Source of the DNA: Loxodes magnus
Lineage: Eukaryota; Ciliophora; Karyorelictea; Loxodida; Loxodidae
Direction of reading: 5' to 3'
Assembly (NCBI GenBank): GCA_946699065.1
Contig: CAMPDV010000717.1
Coordinates: forward strand, 1 to 64,000
Length of the DNA: 64,000 nucleotides
Shown here: piece after piece, positions 38,330 through 51,639 of the stretch
Position numbering within the stretch: position 1 is the stretch's first letter
Layout of the letters: every line of letters starts with the position of its first letter
Program-made: the position numbers and the translations under genes
Notes under the pieces: generated by a model
What the model saw: only the letters and a program-made list of their open reading frames with translations
What the model was told of the DNA's origin: nothing
Databases searched by the model: none

Positions 38330-39470
38330 TAATTTAATTAAAATAGTTCTGTGACATATTTTCTTTTTTGGAATTGCTTCCTTCACTTAAAGATGCTTTA
38401 AAGTTGCTTAAATTTTTTCACTTCTTCATGCTTTCATTTTTATCCTCTTCATGTGCTAAATCATCTTTATCATCAAATTATTCCTTCTATTCTTCCACTT
38501 GCTTTTCTTTCTCTCTCTTATTCTCTTTTTCATTATCTGATCTTTAATTTTTTTATCCTTAATTTCAGAACTTTCAAATCATTAATTTTTTTTCAACTAA
38601 AATAATTATAATATCCTTTAAAGCAAAATCCTTTGGAAAATTCCTATTTGTAGATCAATATATTCTAATTTGTATTTGCAAATTAATTTATAAAGTTTTG
38701 GTCTAAGTTTTTAATCTTCTAATATCACATTATCCAATTTTACTATTATCCATTCTCGCATCTTCATATAACATCGCCAGTCTGAATATGCTCAAATAGA
38801 TCAATCTCTTCACAGATGCATTGTGGGTTCTCAATTAAATAATATCTATCTTAAAGATATTTGAGAAAGTAATAGCTTCAGATTCTTAATTTTTATATAA
38901 TAATTATTTCTATTCATTACTATTTATTTTATTTCTGATAGGTAATTTACAGGAACTGCTTTAATCATTAATTATTCTATAAAAATCCTTTCAGTGACAT
39001 CCTTTTTAGTCTCTAAGTAGCTACTTTTAGAATTAATGTTATATCTTACCTTTAACATATCTCGTAAAAGTAATAATGTTAATATTATAATCCTAATTAT
39101 TAATATCTATTTTTAATATTCAGATAGTCTCACTACTTAATCTCTATATTAATATCCTTTTTATCAGTTATTCTTAAAAAGTGATCCTATTGTTGATTAA
39201 GGAAAATTGATACTTTTTATAGTATATTGTAAAAGACCTAAAAAGCCTCAGAGTTATAATATGTCTAAATGACATTCCTTTAGAATCTAACTAGCAAGAA
39301 TCATGAAAATATTTTCAGATGCTAAAAACTTTCCATACTATTTGATCTATCGCTATTCCTTTTGAAATTTCTATCTTAACTTCTTTAGTTTCCTCAAAAA
39401 TAAAGAGATAGAATCCTTAATAATATAAAAGCTATTCCTTTTTAAATCTTCATTACTTCTGTAAATTTTA
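38330..39470 (-). mobile_element. LINE-L 3' end, 5'-truncated, minus strand
   Basis: The reverse complement follows 23450-24573. It has the 3' tail at 38330, a Glu-rich tail, a zinc motif near 38810 (complement of the CICGE...H block) and a linker up to about 39340 that matches the DLNW region. It is more diverged than the copies at 45345 and 47166, so it is older. Confidence 0.7.
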
Positions 39471-39529
39471 TTGATTATCCTACTATTCAAAATAAATATG
39501 TTATAATAATAGTAATAAACTAAAAGGGT

Positions 39530-40700
39530 TTCTAAATTTATTAATATTGTGACATAATTGCATTATTATTTGAAAATAATCACACAAATTATGCTAAACT
39601 AGAAGTTTATAATCACCAAATTTCTTATTCTCATTCATCTTGTTATAGCCTCCAGTCAAAGGCTTCTTCGTCTAAGAGTTTATTTAATCATCTTTTTAAA
39701 ATTTGAAACTCTCTATGCACCTTTTAAGTAGGTTCTAATGAATAATGCTAATGAATTTTTTATTTTAGGAATTCGATTTTTAGTATAGTTTTGGTTAATT
39801 TAATTTTAGTCTCACGACATTAATTTTTTATAATTTTTCTCTTTAATAATTTTACATCTAATAAATTCCTAAAGAAAGTCCTAATAGTAAAATTTAATAA
39901 ATATGTGATTAAGTTCATCAAAATCTTAACCACATAAGTAGAGTGTATTGAATTAGGTTGGAATATGGTTTAATCTAAGTTCATTTAAAAAAATTAGTAT
40001 TTTCTCAACTTATAAATGGAGATTGTCTCTTAAATAAGGTATTTGTTAAATTTCGTATAAGTTTCCTAAGGGCAACACTTTAATTATTTTATATCTAATC
40101 AATGTGTCTATTAACCGTAGGCATATGCTAGTTTCTTTAGAGGCATTCCTAAAAGAACTTTTGATTCACTTTTTATTTTATATAATTATTAAATTCTATA
40201 ATGCTTCGATCTGATAAATTTAAGACATTTTTATAAATATTTCTAATAAGGCAAGCTACATTAAATACAATTTTAAATTAGCAATACAATACTAGAGTTA
40301 GGATTTAAATTATTAATAAAATATAATTTATAGAAAAATGCCCAATTTTCAAAGTCTTATCAATATGTAATTAAGCGATGTTTTCAAGTTTATTAAATAC
40401 AAAGTTCTCTCATTGCTAACGAATTAATCTTATGTTTATTAGTTAAAATTCATTTAGTTTCTGTTTCAGATTAAGAATTTTACTATTTTAAGAAAAAATA
40501 TCCTTTGAATTTTACTGAGAACTTGAATTTTTAAAGCTGTTTAATGAAGATCAATAACTTATCAATTAAATCTTCCAATATATGTGAGTTTCTTTGTACA
40601 CTGAACATTTTGCCTCAATATAATTCTTTGCTTAATATATTTTAAGTTTATTATTCTTAGAAGCTACTTATTTAGAATATGCACAAAATGTAAAAGAAAA
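39530..40700 (-). mobile_element. Second LINE family, C-terminal half
   Basis: Read on the minus strand near 39640-40100, one frame gives LRLNHIPTQF, then LYLCGQDFDELNHIFIKF, a C..H motif in the position of the LINE C-terminal zinc knuckle, then a basic tail. It is homologous to 7560-8522. The upstream part is too eroded to place RT motifs. Confidence 0.5.
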
Positions 40701-42539
40701 GCTTAAACATTTCGGAAAGAATTACTTACTTTAACTTTTTGTTAGTTTAAATACATTAGAAAGCATAATGAAATATATTAGATTAAATCATAATGCATTT
40801 AAATATACTTTCAAGTCAAATTTTTATTTTTCGCAACTTAAAAATAGGAAAATTAAGACTTAATGTAAAAATAAAGGTAAAAATCTAAAAATATCAAAGC
40901 TCATTAAAAAATGTTTAGTTACTAATGATTCAAAGATAAAAAAGAAGAAATTGCATAATTAAGTAAACAAATCATTATGTAATAAAATATTTCGTTCAAA
41001 TTTTTTATCAAATATAATAACTTAAAAAATTGTTTTTGTTCCTTTAAGAATTAGAAACTGATGAAGAGTTATAAATATTTAATTTACGATTCGAAAAAAA
41101 TGAAGAATTTTTATAATCTGAATAGGAAAATAAAAAATATCTAACTGATTTATTATAAGCTAAACTAAAATCATAGTAGAGAAAAATTTAGAATTTCATT
41201 CCTTAGCTATAAAAGTCTTGATAATTTTAATCCTTAACCTTTACTTTATTTAACATTTTAAAAGGAACATAAGTATTTTATAAATTAGTATTTAAGAAAT
41301 TTTAGGAGATATTACAAAAAATAATTTTATTATTTCGTTTCTGAGTTCGAAATTTAAATAAAAATGAAAAAAGTTATTTAGAGTAAAATGTTTAATATTC
41401 GTTTTATATAATACTATCGTCTTATTTTTTAGATTTTTGCAATTAAAGATTTTCTAATTTTCTAATTTTTAAGCTTTTAATGTGGATTATAACTTTAAAC
41501 AGATAAAATTTAATTTAATTATATTTCAAACTAAAGTGTTTTGTACAAAATTTAGATATTAAAGGTAATAAGTATTAAGCAGTTGAATTAAGATTAAATA
41601 TTTAATTTTATTTGTTGATGCTTATAAACATCTTTCTATACAAGATTCTTAGAAGATATATTTTTACATTTTACCATATTTTAATAGTTTTGATTATCGT
41701 TTTTATTTGCTTAATTTTATGCAATTTAATCTTATTTAACCTAAAATAGTTTTAAATTTATTTAAATTTCTAATAGTAATTTTATGAATTATAATCACAC
41801 ATAAATACTTTCTTTAAATATTTTAATAATGCAATTTCAAAAACTATGCATCTCCTATTTATTTTTAAAAGATTTAGAAAAAAATATATTTTAGGAGAGT
41901 TTATGACGAACAGTAAGAAGTTATTATATGCCTCATATTTCTCAATAATTTTGATAATTACTGTAAGTTGTTAAAAGAAACTAATAACTACCTTTTTAGA
42001 TAATTAATTTCATTTAAAGAATTAAATCATTTTTTAATTTCCTTTATAGATATTTTTAAAGAAATTATGATATCATATTTAGTAATTTAAAACCAATATT
42101 TATTATTATTTAAATTCGAGATTACTGAAAACTAGTTAAATCACCTACATTTTTTATATTCAACTTTAATTGCAAAACCTATTTTGATGAACTTGTTTCG
42201 GACTATTTTCATTTCTTAAAAATAACTATATTTGCTATTAGAAATTTAAAAAAACTGAACAAATCTCTGCAAATTGAGATTTACGATTTAGTACATTTTT
42301 ACACAAAGAAGTCATAAACTTATTATTCAAAATCGAGAAGTAAATTAAGACTGTATAACTAAATTAAGCAAATATTTCAATATAACCTTGAAAATAGGAA
42401 AATTAATTAAAAGCACTTGTGCATAACTAAATTAAGTTAATAGTTAAGAAAAGCAGATTCAAATCTAACCAAATTATTCAAAGTCTCATATATATCGTTT
42501 CAACCTTTTGCTCTTCCACAAGTTCTGAGTTATAATTTT
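40701..42539. other. AT-rich stretch, nothing recognised
   Basis: No supported feature. Confidence 0.4.
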
Positions 42540-43190
42540 AAATCAATTTAACGCAGAAAAGAAGGAAATGTCGGATTTCTGAAAGGGATTCTTTCATGAT
42601 CCTAAGAAGTAGGAATGTAACACATGTCAATAGTACGAGGAGTAAACAGCTCAATAAAGTAATTCATGCACTAACACCAACATCGTAAGAGAAGCCTAGT
42701 AAACAAGTAAAGTTCTTATTGCATCAAGAAGTCTCAGAATTTAACCCTTCCGGTCAGATAAACTTGGAAAAGCTCATTAAAATAGGGTTAAACTTCCAGG
42801 AAGAGATTAGGAAACAACGGAGGGATAAATCGAATCCGTCGTACAGATTCAACATGGACACCAAGATACCTTAGACAAAAATGGATAATTAGGAGAAGGA
42901 ACTCAATACATTTGGAAATACTAGCAAGAACTATTTAAGACAGAAAATTTAGATTTTTGGAAAAAAGAAAAAATCATATTACTACAACAGCAAAAGATAC
43001 TTGTATATGAACTGCTTGAAATTCCAAAATTCCAAAATTTTAAAAGATAATATTGAATCTAAGAACAAAAGAAGAGAGAAAAACTTTATTGTAACAAGAA
43101 TGATTAGTTCTACAATACGAATTATGTTTACGATTACAAAATTCAAAGAGAAGACGTCAAGATTTTAACAATCAAGAAGTTTTAAACTTT
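42540..43190 (+). pseudogene. Unrecognised coding remnant
   Basis: GC-richer block with strong purine bias at first codon positions in the frame of ATG 42596 (MILRSRNVTHVNSTRSKQ, then FLLHQEVSEFNPSGQINLEK, then a very Lys/Arg-rich part). It stays protein-like to about 43000 and then becomes AT-rich. In another frame the start near 42570 reads SDFWKGFF...ECNTC, faintly like a BED zinc finger, but the His ligands are missing. I do not recognise the protein. It could be a transposon or ORF1-like fragment. Confidence 0.35.
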
Positions 43191-44260
43191 CGAACTTATT
43201 TTAAACAACAGCGATGTATTGCTAATAAGCAGTTTCAAATAACCATATAAATAAATAGTTTTTAAATTTCAATTTAAATCAAAAAATTTAGATAATTTCA
43301 ACTCAAAAAAGAATCAGAAATTTATAAACTTTATCGTAGTAAAAATTGAAGAATAATAAGTTCTAAGTATAAAATTAAAGAACTCAAATTAATTATTACC
43401 AAAAATATTTAAATTTAAGATAAAAATTAATTTAGACTTTATTATTAATTTTATATTAAAAGAGTTCATGCTTAAAAAATTTTACAAAGTAGAAGGATTT
43501 TATAGAATCGACATAACTTAAAAGAAATTCATTAAATAATGTTTAGATCTCATTTTCAATAAGTCTGAATAAAAAATATCATATAACTTTTCGAATTTCT
43601 TTTTATAATTCTACATTTAAAAATAAAACATTTTTTCGTTAGTTTTAATTTTCAGAATATAATAAATTATTTCCAAGCAAAATATTAACTAAGAAATGAA
43701 AAAATTGCTTCAATTTCTCAATATTTTTAATCATCTAAAATATTTGTTTTTAGTTCTTTTATTTTTCTTAAATTAAAAAAGAAAAATATTTAATAATATG
43801 ATGCGTTTTATAAAAATTTTAGTTACTGTTCATCATAAATTATCCTAAACTAAATTTGTACTAAATTTTTTTAATTTAAAATAAAATATTTTTCTACATT
43901 AAGATTGATTCCTATATTTATGTATTTTGCTCATTATGAATCTTAAAATAAATGATAACTAAACACTTTGTTTTTTATATTTAGATATTATTTAGATTGC
44001 TTTAGTAAACTTTTTCATCATACTTTAATTTTTCTATTTTTAATTCGAAAAAGAATTTCTAATTAACTTAAAAATATAAATTTAAACATTATGTGATAAT
44101 TAAATTTATTAGCTTTATTTTTTTTGATTTTTATAGGTAAAAAAGAAATTAAAGAAAGCAAAAGCTTAAATTGTTATAATATATAAGAGATAATTATTAA
44201 ATTGATATTTCCATTATTAGCTTATCCCTGGTAAGTTTATAAGTATATGATAAGATTATT
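43191..44260. other. AT-rich stretch, nothing recognised
   Basis: No supported feature. Confidence 0.4.
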
Positions 44261-44480
44261 TCATTCGATCATAGGATCATTAGAGTCTTTTTCAGAGCTC
44301 ACTTCTTCATTGAGTATCGGCTTGGGCAAATTTAACCTTTCTTGACTACAGTAATCTTCTCCAATCTCATTTTGGCCAAAAATTTATTTGGTTCTTCTTT
44401 TTGAGCTTTGACTATATCTAATAGTAATTATTCTCCACCATAAACCTTTTCTTATAAAGTCTTCCTTCTGGAGAGCAGTA
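44261..44480 (-). pseudogene. Short coding remnant with acidic C-terminus
   Basis: A GC-richer island. One minus-strand frame ends QERLNLPKPILNEEVSSEKD and closes with TGA at 44261-44263, a natural-looking acidic C-terminus. A second frame upstream (FLAKMRLEKITVV) is also protein-like. The island is too short to assign. Confidence 0.3.
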
Positions 44481-45340
44481 TAACCTAGTCATATAACTGC
44501 ATAACTTTATAATAAAAAGTAAAGAAATATAGATTTTTTATTTTGTAAGTACTGCTTTTTATTTTGAATAACAGCTTAACCTTTATAAATGCTAATTTAT
44601 TAAATCATACAATCATTTTTCTTTAATCTTCCTTACAGTATCCAATATTTCTTAAATTATAAGTAAAATATTTTAAATTCTATTGATTATTCGAATTACG
44701 ATGAAAAATATCAAAAATTATAAGATTTAAATTTTTTCTTGCTTGATAAATAAATAATTTAATTAATTAAACTAAAGAAAATTTCTTTAACCTTTGTAAA
44801 CTTAACTAATTTTTGTATATAAATGATTTAAATTTTAAATCATAAGTTATAACATGTTTCTAAACTTTTATTTTTTAAATATTGAAGTTACAAAATTAAA
44901 ATAAATAGATTTATTGCTAAATTTTAAAATTTTAGATTCTATTTCTAAAGTAATAGAAGTAACAAATTGGGAAAGTTATCATTCGTATTCTTAAAATTCT
45001 TAATTTCATCTAATTCTATTTATTGTGTTTTTAGTTAAAGATATTCGAATTATTTTATTAATGATTCAATATTTTAAATAGGGAGGAACAATCCTCTAAC
45101 TGAGATTAACTTATGAAGTACTTTAAGAGATACCAACTGAGCAAGAATTTTGGCAGAAGAAACTTCCAAAGAGAAATTTTTATTTAAATAAAATTAATTT
45201 TTAAAGAGCTGCGCATCATTGAGAGTGTTACATGCTCTATAACCCAATTTATTTATTTATAAATATTTAAAATTTAAGTATCAATAACACATTTTATTAG
45301 CTCACTATTTCTGCCAAATAAATTTTTGTTAATTGATAGA
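44481..45340. other. AT-rich stretch with a small GC-richer island
   Basis: Nothing recognised. 45080-45240 is slightly richer in GC and could be a coding scrap, with no family signature. Confidence 0.35.
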
Positions 45341-45344
45341 TTCT

Positions 45345-46829
45345 GAAAAATCGATGCAGATTTTAATAAATGAAACAAAAAAAGTATTCGAATTGGCTTA
45401 ATTGAATATCAATACTTCAAAATGCGAAGCTATTTAATTCTTAAAAAGGAATCAAAAAGAAGAGAAGTTAAACTTAAAAATAAAAGATAACCCAATTATT
45501 TAGAAGTAATAAGTAACATATTTAGGAGTAATTCTTCATCAAAAAAGGATCTAATTAATCACTGCAAATCGGTTTCAATTAATTATCTGTCCGCTATGAA
45601 GAAAGCAGTATATACATTATCAAGAAATAAAAATGTGACAACTTGACATTTTAAGACTTTGTTCTGAATGTGAATTTTCACGCTTCCTAAAGTAGAATAT
45701 GGAGGAAAATTAATACCTTGAGCAATCTAAAATGGAGTTATTGGAACTACAAATGAAATTGATAAAAATATGAGATTAATAGCAAGGAAAGTCTTCTAAG
45801 CCCCTGAAAACACTTTAATGAGTTTTGTTATATAGATCTTAACTGAATGTCATTTAAACATATTATAGCTTTGAGGTTTTTTAGATTTTTTTAAATACGA
45901 TAAGAAAGTATTAACCTTCCATAATCAACAATAGGAATTCTCTTTATGAATAATTGATAGGAATGATATTAATATAGAGATTAATTAACAAGACTATCTG
46001 AATACTACGAAATTGATATTAATAATTAGGAATATAATAGTAGCTTAATTACCTTTACTAAATATGTAAAGAACTAGATTCAACATAAATTCTATAAAGT
46101 AACTCCGTAAAGACTTAACAGTATGCCAACTGCAAAGATTTTTATAGAATAATTCTGTAATTAACGATAATTCCTAGAAATTACCCATCCGAAAATAAAT
46201 AAATAATATAGAAGAAATAATCAGCATATACAAACTCAGAACATAAAGCGACAACTTTCGTAAAGATCTTCAAGACAAACATTACCTTATCGAGAATCCT
46301 CATTGCATCTGTGGAGAATTGGACAAATTCCAACATATTATGGATTTTAATTGTTACATAGAAGAGAATGGTTAATAGCAAAGATAGAATAAGACGATAT
46401 AAGAAAATTAATAACCTTGATTAAAATTATATCAACTAATTCCCAAAAAAACAAGATAAAATATATAGATTTACAAATAGAAATTTTCCACAGAATTCTA
46501 ATCAAAAGGAGATTGGAATTATTCGAACTGGAAAAAGATGAATGATTCGAAAATCTTGAATCTAAGAAAGAGGAAGTAAAAGAGCAAGAAAATAGTGAAG
46601 AAAATGAGGAAAAAAATGAAGAACAAGAAGAGCTAAAGAGCTAAAAGAGTAAGTGGAAGAAAAGAAAGAACAAATTGATAACTAATATGATCAAGCTGAA
46701 GTAGAAGATGAAGATGAAAGCAGGAGATGAAGAATTTATTAATAATTCCATATCATCTTTAATTGAAGGAAGAAATAATTCTAATAATTAAGGATGTCAC
46801 AAGACTATTTTAGTTTAGTTTAAGTTTAA
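45345..46829 (+). mobile_element. LINE-L 3' half, 5'-truncated copy
   Basis: Follows 23090-24573 closely, starting just after the RT active-site loop. It keeps the LIPW and DLNW blocks with TGA as Trp, the zinc motif near 46305 (CICGELDKFQHIMD), the Glu/Lys-rich tail and TGA at 46728-46730. The first bases abut unrelated sequence at 45345 and the tail ends at 46829. It is a typical 5'-truncated LINE insertion. Confidence 0.85.
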
Positions 46830-47165
46830 TTTCTTTTCTTAAGTATAGTCTATTTTTATATTTTTTAATAGAATCATTTTATAAACTTGAAAACTAAACT
46901 CTTATAAAAAAAGTTGCTGCTATTTATTGATCAAGGTGTTTTTATTACTAGGAATATTACTTAGTTAGACTTAAAGTAAAATATTTTTCAAAATCAGAAC
47001 GATTTGTTTACTCTAATGAACTTATTTTATTCAAAATTTCACATACTTAAAGTTCATACAAGATATATTTAATTATGTGCTTAAGAACGTAGTTAATATT
47101 ATTACTGTTAAAACTTATTCTTTTAATAAAAATTTTATTTTTAAAATATTTTTTTGATTTTTAGT
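46830..47165. other. AT-rich spacer between two LINE tails
   Basis: Nothing recognised. The LINE copies on either side face each other tail to tail. Confidence 0.5.
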
Positions 47166-47760
47166 TAAATTTAACTAAAAGAGTCTTGTGACATTTTTTC
47201 ATTTTTGGAATTGTTTCCTTCATTTAAAGATATTATAATGTTATGTAAAGTTTTTCACTTCTTCACACTTTCGTCTTTATCCTCTTTTTCAGCTAGTTTA
47301 TCTTCGTCATCAGTTTATTCCTTCTATTCTTCTTTTTGCTCTTCTTGTTCTTCTTCATCCTCTTCATCTTTTTCTTGGTCTTTCACTTATTTTTCCTTAG
47401 TTGTAGAATTTTCTTATCCTCATCTTTTTCCAGTTCAAATAATAATACTAATCTCCTTTTAATCAGCATCCTATTAAAATTTTTTATTATAAATCAATAT
47501 ATTCTAATTTGCCTTTTGGAAATTAATTGATATAGTTTTGATCATATGCTATTAATCTTCTAATACACATTAACCAATCTTTACTATTATCCATTCCCGC
47601 ATGTCTATATAGCAACCACAATCCAAAATATGCTCAAACTAATTAAATTCTCAACAATTGCAATTGGGATTCTTGACAGAATAATGTCTTTCTTAAAGGT
47701 CTTTTCGAAAGTTGTAGTTTTATGTTCTGCGTTTGATATACTAATTTAATTGATTTTTAT
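47166..47760 (-). mobile_element. LINE-L 3' end, short 5'-truncated copy, minus strand
   Basis: The reverse complement of about 23970-24573: tail, Glu-rich C-terminus (47240-47410), zinc motif near 47640. The Phe/Ser-rich plus-strand frames here are antisense shadows of the acidic tail. Confidence 0.75.
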
Positions 47761-49590
47761 TTAACTTTTAACTCTTACTACTTAAGCATCTTTTATTTGG
47801 ATTGATAATTAATTTAGCTAAGTTTGCTTTATGTTAGTTCTTATTTAATTTGTTTGAAGTGCTACTCTATATTTAAAAAAAATTCAGAGTGTGACATAGA
47901 AAGTATTAAGTGTATCAAATGGCAAAGATCTTTTACTGAGAATATAAATGAATGCTTTATAAGGTTAAGTTAGTTAGAAGGAATTAGAATGATAACATGA
48001 TTTAAAGCTTTGTAAAAGAGTCTTTTAAGTTTCCGGTAACTGATACAGAACTTATTTTTTACCTATTTATCTAAATATACTCACTTAACTGCTTAGCATA
48101 TAGCATTGCTTCTAATATAAGAAGCAGTTTACTATAGTTTTATGAAAGTTTACTGGATTGTTACTTCCATTATTCAAATGATAATGTTGAATATTTACAT
48201 TAATGTTCTAAAACCTGACTATATAAGCATACTTAGTTCTGTTACTTTAACTTAAAAGTTTCGTTTTACTTTTTCAAATAGAAAGGAAGACTAAAAGTAT
48301 GGAAGGAGTAAGTCTAAACTATATTTAGTAGTGTATTGCTAGACAATAGTACTAAGTACTTTTTTATAATAGAGAATGGTTTAGTTTTAAATAAAAGGAA
48401 TAAGAGTTATTAGTATTAATAAGCTTCTTTAGGTATATGAAGTAGTAATATGGTTTGATTAAGATTAAGCTTTAAAGTTAGGTATTTAAGTATAAATTTA
48501 GTATATAGATTCTAGTGAATCTTTGGTATCTTCTATATTAGCTACTAAACTAATATTTCAGATAGTTTAGATACTTTTTTATTTATTAACTCAAATGGTT
48601 TATAGATTTCTATGGAAGAAAAGTAGAAAGAGGCGAAGAAAGAGGCAGTTAAGTTTAGGAATGTGCTTAGAATATTTTTCTAAGATTTCAAAGAATCAAA
48701 TTGACTATTTACTACCCTTTACTTCTAACTAGGCGCTTCTTTTAAGTTATCTGCTAATACTCCTAGTAAGATATTCCAAAGCTTAAATACCATTTCATTA
48801 TATTTGTTTTGGATTTAATTTCTACTAGTTTATAAACCTTATTATAGCAAGAAACTAATATCCTTTAAAGTAGGACCAGAAATCTTTCTAATGTACCTAG
48901 TTAACCTATCACCGCAATGAATAGAGTCAATTTAAGTATTATATTCATAACTAGGAAAATATTCTAAACAAATGGGTAAGCTTTTAATGAATTTATCTTA
49001 TCGATCTTAATTAAATCCTTATAAGTATATTATGGTACTGAGATTATTATTAAAATACCAACTGCAATAATATATACTCAATAATTTCAAGATGCTCAAA
49101 AATTCAATAAATTACCTAACAAAATTGAATAAGCGCTTTAGAAAAGAAAATAAAGCATGTATAAAATGTGGATATTATCTCACGGCTTACGCAAGGATCA
49201 TGGAGATAATCCTTGATGAGCTAATAATCCCTTTTATATTTATGAATGTCTCTAGTTTTTTATTAACTAGCTAAAGCATGAACTACTGTCATGAGGAAAG
49301 AATTACATATATCTAATAATATTAAAAAAATTTAAAGCTTTTATGATTTATTTAAAAATTTATACTTTTTAGGGAATATCATTCTTTTTTTTTGACAAAT
49401 ATTTTGTCTGGAAAGTTAAATTTAACGAAATAGTATACAACATAATATCTAAAAAGTTAAAAATACTTTTTTTAATTTATATAATATTTACTAAAAGTTA
49501 TTTTCTAACACTAAAGAGTCAAGTTCATCAATAAATAGCCTCTTGTTTTTGCATTATTATGTAATTAATATCTTTTCTTAAATTGATTTA
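47761..49590. other. Moderately AT-rich region, no assignable gene
   Basis: Plus-strand frames look hydrophobic and open under the ciliate code, but first codon positions show no purine bias (about 55 percent over 47960-48550). I do not call a gene. Confidence 0.4.
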
Positions 49591-49599
49591 CATTTAGAA

Positions 49600-51466
49600 T
49601 ATTCTCCAAATCAGGTTAGTTACACTCTTATCTTTTTCAGATGTTTTAATATAATTAGAAAGATTGTAATAATGAAAAATCTTAATCGATGTATAAATCT
49701 CTTTAAAATTTGTTGAGGATTAAAAGATTAAAATATTCCATTTTACTATGGAATATCTTATTTAATTAAGTAATTACAAGTTTAGCAACCTCTAGTCAAT
49801 AGGAAAATAAAGGTAAGAGTAGTCAATAAATTAGGTTTGCAATTTGGGAGAAAGATTGAATCACAAGCAAGGTAGGAATCTACTTTAAAAGGAATGAGCG
49901 ACTCATTTTATGGAAATGGGAGTTTTATCGCTATGGCCGAAAGTGATCGGCCCTAAGGCGAATGACCACCTCAGATCTGGAGCGACAAGAAAAATCCGAC
50001 TGTTTAATTAAAGCAAAACAATTTGAGGATGATATGCAAATACAATGCATTTTCTACCCTTTGCTTTGAATGCCAATATGAGGAGGTTCATAAAAGTTCG
50101 AGTAAATGGCGCAAGTAATTATTTCTCTCTTAAGTAGTCAAATGTCTCGTTATATTATTGTGACGTATATGAATGGATTAACGAGATTCCTATTGCCTCT
50201 ATCTTTTACATGCGAAATTTCCTTCAAAGAAATGGATTTGGCATAATCAGAGTGAAGAAGACCCTGTTGAGTTTTACTCTAATCCGGTGCGTAGAATAAG
50301 TGGAAGACCAAATCTTGAAATATCACTACTCTTAATGTTACTTTACTTATCCTTTCATGTAGTAACTTTCTAGCAAAGTAACTAGGTGGGAGAAACCACC
50401 ATGTTGGGAGTTTGTCTGGGATGGCACATCTGTTAAAAGATAACACAAGTTTTCTATTGGCAAGTTCAAAGTGGACAGAAACGCTCACAGATCAAAAAGG
50501 GAAAAGCTGGCTTCATTCAAAACCTAAGTATCTGTATAAACTGGAAACTGTGATTTCTAATCCTTTATCTTTTACGAGTTTTAAACCAGAGGTATCAGAA
50601 AAAATACCACAAAGATAATTAATTTGTTGCAACCAAGCGTTTATAGCGGCATTGCTTTTTATCTCTTCAATATCGGTTCTTCCTAACGTTATGATACAAA
50701 ATTCACCAAGTGTAGGATTATTCATCTGTCAAAAGGGAACTTGAGACTGTCTTGACGAGCTATTTTTTATCTAATGATCTTTGAATCTGCCAAAATATCT
50801 CGACTCAATGCTCGACGAGTCATTAGTATCACCATTGGATAAGCTATTCGTGTGACTAAGATATCATTTACATAAATTATGGTTGAGCATCTCTTAATCA
50901 GAATCTAATCTGTGAGTAACGCCTTCTATCTACTTTTGAAAATAATATTCTTTATTTCTTCAAGCCCTTCCCATTTCTATTAATAGAAAAACGAAACATT
51001 GTTGTATAAAAATAGATATGATAGCTCCTTTGTAGACTTTAATACTATTTTCGATACTATCCAGGTGCTGAGTCAAGTTTTATTTATGCGCGAAATTATC
51101 GAGGATGGAATTTTCTTGACTTAACATCTTCATTAATCTCAGAGTCGTATCAAGGACAAGCTTTCTTAATATCGATAGAGTTGATTAACCTTAAATACAA
51201 GTAAGTATGATAATAAAACTTCTTATAGCTAAACTAATTTACTTCCAACACACCAGAAACTTGGAATTTGTATTTTTAAGTATCTGATAAGTTCTTTAGG
51301 TTTCCAAGAAATTATAGCATTAAACTTTTATAATCTAATCTTCATCTATTTTGTTTAACTTCCATTTTGACTGCTAAATAATTATTTTTCTCTTTAATAA
51401 GCTAGAAATAGTTCTTTAAATGAATCAAGTAGAAATAATAAAGAAATGACTCTAGGAATGTAGCAT
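49600..51466 (-). CDS. Unrecognised minus-strand protein-coding region
   Basis: From ATG 51466 (MLHSQSHFFII) one minus-strand frame stays protein-like for about 600 codons. Third positions are AT-rich (about 80 percent) and first positions purine-rich (about two thirds over 50514-50725). TGA sits where Trp is plausible (GFEWSQLFPFW) and TAA/TAG serve as Gln. Readable segments are a helical N-terminus with LRLMKMLSQENSILDNF, then GEFCIITLGRTDIEEIKSN near 50690, WWFLPPSYFARKLLHERI near 50390, and Cys-rich and basic parts near 50000. A hydrophobic segment follows near 49810, after which coding signal fades. The true end is uncertain, since TGAs occur near 49825, 49800 and 49615. No domain was recognised. 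It is single-copy in this window, so it may be a host gene. Confidence 0.5.
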
Positions 51467-51639
51467 TAGACTAGTTTAATCTTAGTCATTTAATTTAAAT
51501 GTTTATTGTCCAAATAATAAAAAATTAATATATTACATCAACGGTATAATACAAGGGGTTTTGATGCTATATAAGTAATATGAAACTTGGCTTTATAATG
51601 CTAAATCTTTAAGAATCAAATTAAATATAAATTTTTTAT

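Noticed and set aside
42570-42690. BED-type zinc finger
   Set aside because: Only W, F and CX2C can be matched; the His ligands are absent and the stronger coding frame is a different one.
50412-50618. Plus-strand ORF of 68 codons in the GC-richer block
   Set aside because: It shares AT-rich third positions with the minus-strand frame but has fewer purines at first positions (about 56 against 66 percent). The minus-strand reading also extends much further.
47900-50880. One continuous plus-strand protein of about 1000 codons
   Set aside because: With all three stops reassigned every frame is open. First-position composition argues against coding here and the minus strand is better over 49600-51466.
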